6,150 bases of DNA from Clostridia bacterium (GTDB lineage Bacteria > Bacillota > Clostridia > Christensenellales > HGM11417), in assembly GCA_017407365.1 (NCBI GenBank), contig JAFQWR010000221.1, positions 1-6,150 on the forward strand. The letters are read 5' to 3'. Shown here piece by piece: positions 1-4,773 of this stretch. The notes under the pieces were generated by a model. That model was not told the origin of the DNA. It made no database searches and worked only from the letters and a program-made list of their open reading frames with translations. How positions within the stretch are numbered: the first letter of the stretch is position 1; each line of letters opens with the position of its first letter. A program made the translations under genes and the position numbers.

Positions 1-1233
1 GATATGGGCGCACACTATACCTACAACTCCATCTTTATTTTAGCCGCACGCGACTATCTGATGCAGCAGAACAATATCGGTGAATTCGACGAAGAGGGCA
101 ACCTGATTGAGTTCATGGATATGAAGAACTCCTCTAATCAGACGATGCGCAGCCGTCTCAGCAAGGCAATGAGCTATATGCTCAACACCTTAGACGGCAA
201 AGACGGCCTTCTGATCATCAACGATCCCCGCAACAACGCACTTGCAGGCGCAGGCTCTGCGGTAGCCTCCAACTACTGGGATGCTATGACCTCCTTCGGC
301 TACATCTCCTCGTACGAAAACATCTTCTTCTACGGCTCTCTGCTTGCTTATGCAGACATCTTAGAGTATTACGGCGAGGATGCCTCCTACTACCGTACGC
401 TTGCCGAAACGGTGAAGCAGAAGTTCAACGATACCTTCTGGGATCGCAGCAAAAAGCGCTATATCACCTCTATCAACGCAAACGGTGTGAAGCTTGATTT
501 CGGTGTAACCTACACCAACTTCATGGCTTGCGCATTCGGCCTTGCAGACGAGGTAAAAACGGAAGCCATCTATATGTGGTTAGACGGCGAGCGCATCATC
601 GCAGGCGATACCTCCACGGGTGAGGATATCTACGGCAGATTCAAATACGCGGCACGCGGCAACACGTTAGACGTATCCAAGGTAAAGGACCCCAGCGGCA
701 ACTACTACTGGTGGTATAACGACGAAACGATGTCGCCCGCCTTCGGTCTCGGTGCATTCGGCAACCAGATGCAAAACGGCGGCACCATCTTCTACATCAG
801 CTACTACGATCTTTTGGGCAGACTCAACCGTGCAAACGGTGCAGACGACGCCTTCGATCGTTTCAGCGTTATCATGGAGGAATTCCACAAGGATTCTCTG
901 CGCCGCAACAGCCGTACGAGATACGGTGAGTACGTAGAGGGTATCGTGGGCGAGTTCCCCGAAAGCGGTCTGGTTCCCTATACCTTCTTGCAGGGCTTCA
1001 TGGGCATCAATGCCACCAACAAGGGTCTGGAGATTTCTCCCAACCTGCCCTCCTGCATGGACTACGCAGGTGTATCCACCTACGTATACGGCAACAGAAC
1101 GTATTCCATCCGCGTGGATCGCAGCATCACGGAGCCCGTCGTTGAAAAATACACCAACGGAATCTTCTACGTGCAGCTGCCCGCAGATGCAACCTATTAC
1201 ATCACCGCAGATAACCGTCTGATCAAGGGTTAA
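1..1233 (+). CDS. Six-hairpin (alpha/alpha)6-barrel glycosidase or phosphorylase, C-terminal part (5' end outside window)
   Basis: The frame is already open at base 1 (an Asp codon precedes the first Met at 4), so this is the C-terminal 410 residues of a longer protein; the true start and any signal peptide are not visible. Numbering from that Met, the sequence is rich in aromatic helical segments typical of (alpha/alpha)6 toroids: NYWDAM (W92, D93) followed by a Tyr/Phe-rich helix, WWYNDE (W236-E241), QNGGTIFYISYYD (about 257-269) and GEFPESGL near 318. The end carries a GLEISPNLP stretch followed by short beta strands, the same kind of C-terminal cap seen in the downstream GH65 protein. No family-specific catalytic signature could be assigned with certainty; D240/E241 and the Glu residues near 312-320 are candidates only. 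Alternatives include GH78-, GH94-, GH63- or GH65-like clans. It ends 4 bases before the GH65 gene, so the two are probably co-translated and act in the same pathway. Confidence 0.7.
   Translation, partial: DMGAHYTYNSIFILAARDYLMQQNNIGEFDEEGNLIEFMDMKNSSNQTMRSRLSKAMSYMLNTLDGKDGLLIINDPRNNALAGAGSAVASNYWDAMTSFGYISSYENIFFYGSLLAYADILEYYGEDASYYRTLAETVKQKFNDTFWDRSKKRYITSINANGVKLDFGVTYTNFMACAFGLADEVKTEAIYMWLDGERIIAGDTSTGEDIYGRFKYAARGNTLDVSKVKDPSGNYYWWYNDETMSPAFGLGAFGNQMQNGGTIFYISYYDLLGRLNRANGADDAFDRFSVIMEEFHKDSLRRNSRTRYGEYVEGIVGEFPESGLVPYTFLQGFMGINATNKGLEISPNLPSCMDYAGVSTYVYGNRTYSIRVDRSITEPVVEKYTNGIFYVQLPADATYYITADNRLIKG
1225..1229 (+). promoter_or_regulatory. Ribosome binding site of the GH65 gene, inside the end of gene 1
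   Basis: AAGGG lies 8 bases before the ATG at 1238 and within the last codons of the upstream gene. It supports the 1238 start and suggests translational coupling between the two genes. Confidence 0.6.
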
Positions 1234-1237
1234 GCTT

Positions 1238-3553
1238 ATGAGAAAAATCCATCAGAACATCCCTCTGCAATTCGAGCCCTACGAGTGGAAGGTGGTAGAA
1301 ACCTCCTACTCGCAGGAAACGAATAAAAGAAACGAAACAATCTTTACGGTAGCCAACGGCTATCTCGGCGTAAGAGGCTTCTTTGAAGAGGGCTTCTACG
1401 GGGATATCCCCACCGAATCGGATGCGCAAACGATGATCAACGGTGTGTACGAGTATTACGACTACCACCACATCTGGTGCAGACCCGGCTTCCCCGAGCG
1501 CTTTCACTCCATCGTTTCCAATGTCAATCCCCTGGATATTTCGGTGTATATCGATGGCGAAAGGGTCACCTTAAAGGGCAACGTTTCCTGCTACGAGCGT
1601 ACCCTCAATATGGATCTCGGCACGGTAACGCGCACCTTCGTCTATCAGACGGAGAGCGGAAAAAGAGCCACCCTCACCTACGAGCGCTTTGCCTCGCAAA
1701 CGGTGAAGGAGCTTTTGTGTGACCGTATCACCGTTACGCCCGAGCAGAATGCAACCGTAAAAATCGTCACCGTATTAAAGGCGCTTGAGGGCACTCTTTC
1801 TCAGCAAAAGGAAGAAATCGGCGCGGCAATGAACAATCCCTTCGTGCTCACCGATTGCGGCAGAGAGGACGGTGCAGATTACATCACCTATCGTACCAAG
1901 CGCAGTGGCTTTGCAATTGCCTGTGCGGTAAAGGACGTAACCGCGCTTCCTCTTACCGCAACCGAGGCAGAGGAGAGCCGTGTGCAGGCTATCTACGAGG
2001 CCGAGGCAGAGGCAGGTAAGCCGATCGTATTCGATCGCTTTGCCGCTCTTTCGGGCGAGATTGCAAAGGAATCCCCCAAGGCGAGGGTCAAAAATGCCGT
2101 GCTGAATGCGGCAGAAATGGGCTACGAGGCAGTCAAAAGGGGTACCACCGATTATTGGAAGGAGTATTGGAGCTTCTCTGATATCCGCATCGAGGGCGAT
2201 CCCGTCATCCAGCAGGGTATCCGCTTCGGTCTGTTTATGATCAACCAGTCGGCAGGAAAGGACGGAAAAACCAATATTTCCGCAAACGGCTTAACGGGTA
2301 CGGCGTATTCCGGTCATACCTTCTGGGATACCGAAATCTTCATGACGCCCATGTTCCTGTATGCGCACCCCGAAATCGTAAAAAGCCTTCTGATGTACCG
2401 CTACAACATTTTGCCCAAGGCAAAGGAGCGTGCGGCGCAGATGGACGACGTAGGCGCACTGTTCAGCTGGAACTCCATCAACGGCGAGGAATGCGGCCAC
2501 GTATTTGAGGCGGCTACTGCACAGTACCACATCAACAACGACGTATTCTTTGCAATCTTCAAATACTTTGAGGCAACGGGCGATTTTGCCTTCATGCGTG
2601 ACTACGGCATTGAGATTTTGCTTGAAATCTCCAAATGCATGGCGCACAGGGGCAGCTTCATCGAGCGTAAGGGCGGCAGATTCTGCATCAACTGCGTGTG
2701 CGGCCCCGACGAATACAACCCCGTTGTAGACAACAACCTGTATACCAACTTCTTAACGCGTAAGCAGCTGTACTTTACCTTGGAAATGGTAGAGCGCCTG
2801 CAGCGTGAGGACGCTCAGAAGCTTGCAGAATTAAAGGAAAAATGCGGCATCGACGATAAGGAGCTTGCGCTCTTTAAGGAAGCGGCAGATAAAATGTATC
2901 TTGCATATGACGAGGAAGAGGATATCTATATGCAGGATGACAACTTTATCTACAAGGACCCCATCGATATCGACTCCATTCCCGTAAACAAGCTTCCCCT
3001 TTTAACCAACCTTCATCCGCTCAATCTCTGGCGCTATAAGGTGTTGAAGCAGGCAGACATCGTGCTGCTCACCTTCATTTGCAGTGACGGCTTCACCCCC
3101 GAAATGCGCAAAAAGATTTTCGACTACTACGAGCCCCTGACCATCCACGACAGCTCGCTTTCGGCAGGTATTCATTCCATCGTTGCGTGTGACATCGGCT
3201 ATCCCGATGAGGCGTACGGCTACCTGAAGCAGGCGTGCCGTATGGATCTGGATAACGTCAACCGCAACACCTGCTACGGCATTCACGCCGCCTGCATGGG
3301 CAGCTGCTGGATGATGATTGTCAACGGCTACGCTGGTATGCGCGCCTACGACGGTATGCTGCACTTCAAGCCCTATCTGCCCGAAAGCTGGCAGGGCTAC
3401 AGCTTCCGTATCCGCTTCAAGGGCGCGGCAATTGAGGTTAAGGTAGCCAAAGAGGGCACCACCTATGTGTTGCTTGAGGGCGAATCGCTGACGCTTATGC
3501 ATAACGAAAGGGAAATCACTCTTCTCGGAGTGGGAAACAGTATAACCGTGTGA
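1238..3553 (+). CDS. GH65 family disaccharide phosphorylase (specificity unresolved)
   Basis: The family splits an alpha-glucosidic disaccharide (maltose, trehalose, kojibiose, nigerose and similar) with inorganic phosphate, giving beta-glucose 1-phosphate plus the acceptor sugar; some members are hydrolases. The 771-residue length is full for the family, and no signal peptide is present, so it should be cytoplasmic. Seen in order: an N-terminal beta-sandwich (about 10-275) opening with NETIFTVANGYLGVRG (32-47); a helical linker; the barrel with FWDTEIF (W363, D364), a subsite motif of the family; GEEC then AQYHINND; GPDEYNPVVDNNLYTN with the expected general acid Glu492; KQAD (604-607) and HDSSLSAGIHS (637-647), the region that binds phosphate in characterised phosphorylases; and a C-terminal beta cap from about 695. 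Glu492 agrees well with the catalytic Glu position known for Lactobacillus brevis maltose phosphorylase (Glu487). Family assignment is secure; phosphorylase rather than hydrolase is likely; the substrate is not determinable here. A beta-phosphoglucomutase gene, the usual partner, is not in the window. Confidence 0.95.
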   Translation: MRKIHQNIPLQFEPYEWKVVETSYSQETNKRNETIFTVANGYLGVRGFFEEGFYGDIPTESDAQTMINGVYEYYDYHHIWCRPGFPERFHSIVSNVNPLDISVYIDGERVTLKGNVSCYERTLNMDLGTVTRTFVYQTESGKRATLTYERFASQTVKELLCDRITVTPEQNATVKIVTVLKALEGTLSQQKEEIGAAMNNPFVLTDCGREDGADYITYRTKRSGFAIACAVKDVTALPLTATEAEESRVQAIYEAEAEAGKPIVFDRFAALSGEIAKESPKARVKNAVLNAAEMGYEAVKRGTTDYWKEYWSFSDIRIEGDPVIQQGIRFGLFMINQSAGKDGKTNISANGLTGTAYSGHTFWDTEIFMTPMFLYAHPEIVKSLLMYRYNILPKAKERAAQMDDVGALFSWNSINGEECGHVFEAATAQYHINNDVFFAIFKYFEATGDFAFMRDYGIEILLEISKCMAHRGSFIERKGGRFCINCVCGPDEYNPVVDNNLYTNFLTRKQLYFTLEMVERLQREDAQKLAELKEKCGIDDKELALFKEAADKMYLAYDEEEDIYMQDDNFIYKDPIDIDSIPVNKLPLLTNLHPLNLWRYKVLKQADIVLLTFICSDGFTPEMRKKIFDYYEPLTIHDSSLSAGIHSIVACDIGYPDEAYGYLKQACRMDLDNVNRNTCYGIHAACMGSCWMMIVNGYAGMRAYDGMLHFKPYLPESWQGYSFRIRFKGAAIEVKVAKEGTTYVLLEGESLTLMHNEREITLLGVGNSITV

Positions 3554-3556
3554 GGA
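3552..3556 (+). promoter_or_regulatory. Ribosome binding site of gene 3, overlapping the GH65 stop codon
   Basis: GAGGA overlaps the TGA stop of the GH65 gene (3551-3553) and sits 7 bases before the ATG at 3564. The overlap supports this start and an operon arrangement. Confidence 0.65.
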
Positions 3557-3563
3557 AAAGGCT

Positions 3564-4547
3564 ATGAAAAAAATCTATCTGGCAATTTTTTCGCTTGTGC
3601 TTGCCATCACCGCAGTATGCGGCTCCGTTGCTACGGCAGACGGTGTGGCAAACCCTGCTAAGGATGATAACTACTACAACTACGTGCAGAAGTTTGATGA
3701 CGTAAATGCCATCAACAATGCATTCCATGCGTATTATCTTAAAAACGAGCTTCAGGGCACGGGCGTGCTCGAAAAGGTCGGCACCGATCCCAATGCTCAG
3801 GATACGCACTGGTACATCAAGGACAACACCGCAATCCGTATCAACAACGTTGAGTACAGCAACCTGATGGGTGACGCATACGAAACCAACCGTATCGCAA
3901 TGCTCACCTACGTGCGCGATGCATACCTCAACTTTGAGCTTTCGGTAGATTACAAGCGCGGCAGTGCCGGCTTCTGGCCCGTTATTGCCTTCCGTCAGGA
4001 GGGTGAGGGCAAATACTACCTCGATGACGGCGCAGGTGTATTCGTTCAGCAGAACGGTAAGATCACGCTCTGGGGCGACCCCGACGTTTCCGGCCCGTAC
4101 GAAACGCATATGATCAACAACTATAAGGATCAGACCTGGCACAATATGCAGGTGATCGTTTTAGGTAATTCCGTTCAGATCAGCATCGACTATTCCGAAT
4201 GGTATACCTATCCCTTAAACGAAAGCTTCTACAATGCAGGCTACGTTTCGCTCGTCAGCGTAAACAACCAGACGGAATTCCGCAACTTCCGCATCAAGGC
4301 TCTTGCAGAGCCCGAGGATGAGGCGTTGGGAACCTATATGCCCAAGCCCGAGGCAGACAGCGAGGATTCTCTTTCCAATCTGGCAGGCGCAGTGAAGCCC
4401 GCAGAGGATCTGTTCGAGCGCACGCCCTCTGAGAATGGCTCCGATAAGCCCGCTGCAGGCGGCTGCGGCAGTGCCGTTATGGGTAGCGTTTCGTTGCTTC
4501 TCGGCGCACTTGGCGTTGGCTTCGTCTTTGCAAAAAGAAGAGGCTGA
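3564..4547 (+). CDS. Secreted concanavalin-like (DUF1080/LamG-like) protein with Cys-containing C-terminal anchor
   Basis: A 327-residue exported protein. Residues 1-25 form a signal peptide: MKK, a hydrophobic core, then likely cleavage after ATA. Cys19 lacks a good lipobox (TAV precedes it), so a lipoprotein is less likely. Residues about 36-247 look like one jelly-roll domain of the concanavalin/DUF1080 type: FELSVDY (from 124), an AFRQEG strand, a Tyr/Asp-rich turn, a WHNMQVIV strand, and FRNFRIKAL (from 239), which matches the closing strand of DUF1080-like domains. Residues about 248-298 are a Pro/Glu/Ser/Asp-rich linker. The end has GGCGS (Cys301), a hydrophobic helix at about 304-322 and a basic KRR tail, like a surface-sorting or membrane-retention signal but without LPxTG. 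No catalytic residues are evident; a sugar-binding or accessory role at the cell surface is inferred. DUF1080 is also called 3-keto-disaccharide hydrolase, but that activity should not be assumed. It starts 10 bases after the GH65 gene and is probably in the same operon. Confidence 0.8.
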   Translation: MKKIYLAIFSLVLAITAVCGSVATADGVANPAKDDNYYNYVQKFDDVNAINNAFHAYYLKNELQGTGVLEKVGTDPNAQDTHWYIKDNTAIRINNVEYSNLMGDAYETNRIAMLTYVRDAYLNFELSVDYKRGSAGFWPVIAFRQEGEGKYYLDDGAGVFVQQNGKITLWGDPDVSGPYETHMINNYKDQTWHNMQVIVLGNSVQISIDYSEWYTYPLNESFYNAGYVSLVSVNNQTEFRNFRIKALAEPEDEALGTYMPKPEADSEDSLSNLAGAVKPAEDLFERTPSENGSDKPAAGGCGSAVMGSVSLLLGALGVGFVFAKRRG

Positions 4548-4559
4548 GGCGCGTATATT

Positions 4560-4600
4560 TCCCCCTGTTACAGACGCTTTTTGAGCGGGTGAGAGGGGGA
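4560..4600 (+). other. Imperfect hairpin just after gene 3, no U-tract
   Basis: Arms TCCCCCT (4560-4566) and AGGGGGA (4594-4600) pair over 7 bp. After a G-G mismatch, TTAC pairs with GTGA (4568-4571 with 4589-4592, one T-G wobble), and an inner CGCT/AGCG stem (4575-4578 with 4584-4587) closes a TTTTG loop. It begins 13 bases after the gene 3 stop, where a terminator or 3'-stabilising element is expected. The bases after it (TAATCAATCC) are not T-rich on the + strand, and the other strand is not T-rich at the matching point either. It could therefore be a non-canonical terminator, an RNA-processing or stability element, or part of a larger structure with the next hairpins. Confidence 0.55.
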
Positions 4601-4617
4601 TAATCAATCCAAAGAGC

Positions 4618-4659
4618 TGCGCTTTTGGGGCAATCGCCTTCCGATGCTCCTTAAGCGTG
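4618..4659 (+). other. Long imperfect hairpin in the intergenic region
   Basis: The outer arms CGCTT (4620-4624) and AAGCG (4653-4657) can be extended by two wobble pairs. A symmetric TT/TT internal loop separates them from the inner arms GGGGCAATCG (4627-4636) and CGATGCTCC (4642-4650), which pair with one bulged A and one G-T wobble around a CCTTC loop. That gives about 14 pairs plus two outer wobbles. The symmetry of the internal loop makes chance less likely. There is no following T-run, so it does not look like a simple terminator. Function unknown. Confidence 0.5.
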
Positions 4660-4661
4660 CC

Positions 4662-4687
4662 TGCCCTTTGGCATTTTGCCGGGGGCA
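4662..4687 (+). other. Short two-part hairpin
   Basis: TGCCC (4662-4666) pairs with GGGCA (4683-4687), enclosing GGCA (4670-4673) paired with TGCC (4677-4680) around a 3-base loop. It starts 2 bases after the preceding hairpin. A loosely T-rich stretch, TATTTTATAT, follows from 4696, but 8 bases after the stem, which is too far for a classical intrinsic terminator. Confidence 0.4.
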
Positions 4688-4707
4688 ACCGTATGTATTT
4701 TATATCA

Positions 4708-4744
4708 GCTTTTCGTTTTTGCAACTTGCCGCAAAAGCAAAAGC
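4708..4744 (+). other. A/T-rich hairpin in the leader of gene 4
   Basis: The 5' arm 4708-4722 is GC, four T, a bulged C, then GTTTTTGC. It pairs with the 3' arm 4731-4744 (two GCAAAA units plus GC) over 14 bp with one wobble, leaving the loop AACTTGCC. The stem ends 19 bases before the ribosome binding site of gene 4, so in an RNA it would lie in the 5' leader and could affect translation or stability. On the + strand the T-rich arm comes first, the wrong order for a terminator of genes 1-3. Confidence 0.5.
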
Positions 4745-4763
4745 AGCTGAGATAAAAATAATT

Positions 4764-4768
4764 GGAGG
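4764..4768 (+). promoter_or_regulatory. Ribosome binding site that fixes the start of gene 4
   Basis: A consensus GGAGG is followed by two overlapping-register ATGs, at 4770 and 4774. The first is only 1 base from the site and opens a frame without signal-peptide character beyond its start. The second is 5 bases away and opens a classical signal peptide, so 4774 is the start. Confidence 0.8.
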
Positions 4769-4773
4769 TATGT

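Noticed and set aside
3002..3502. Minus-strand open frame of 166 codons
   Set aside because: Fully antisense to the conserved phosphate-site and C-terminal part of the GH65 gene, with no family resemblance.
3609..3620. Lipoprotein signal at Cys19 of gene 3
   Set aside because: The residues before Cys (TAV) do not fit the usual Leu-Ala/Ser-Gly/Ala lipobox, and a normal signal-peptidase site follows at ATA.
3516..4142. Minus-strand open frame of 208 codons
   Set aside because: It lies opposite gene 3, has a Val/Ile/Cys-rich composition typical of antisense shadows of Ala/Asn/Asp/Tyr-rich coding, and has no domain character. Gene 3 has a signal peptide, domain motifs and a good ribosome binding site.
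4560..4600. Classical rho-independent terminator after gene 3
   Set aside because: The stem is GC-rich and well placed, but no T-tract follows on either strand, so it is recorded only as a hairpin.
4676..4705. Possible promoter for gene 4 (TTGCCG, 18 bases, TTATAT)
   Set aside because: Both boxes are poor matches and the -35 overlaps the 4662-4687 hairpin. A start here would fit a leader beginning at the last hairpin, but the sequence alone does not support calling it.
4215..4724. Minus-strand open frame of 169 codons crossing the end of gene 3 and the intergenic region
   Set aside because: No recognisable domain and low-complexity Ala/Cys content. It depends on being antisense to gene 3 for most of its length.
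4646..4768. CTCC at 4647-4650 as an anti-ribosome-binding-site partner of GGAGG
   Set aside because: Only 4 pairs are possible over a distance of more than 110 bases, while the same bases fit better in the local hairpin 4618-4659.
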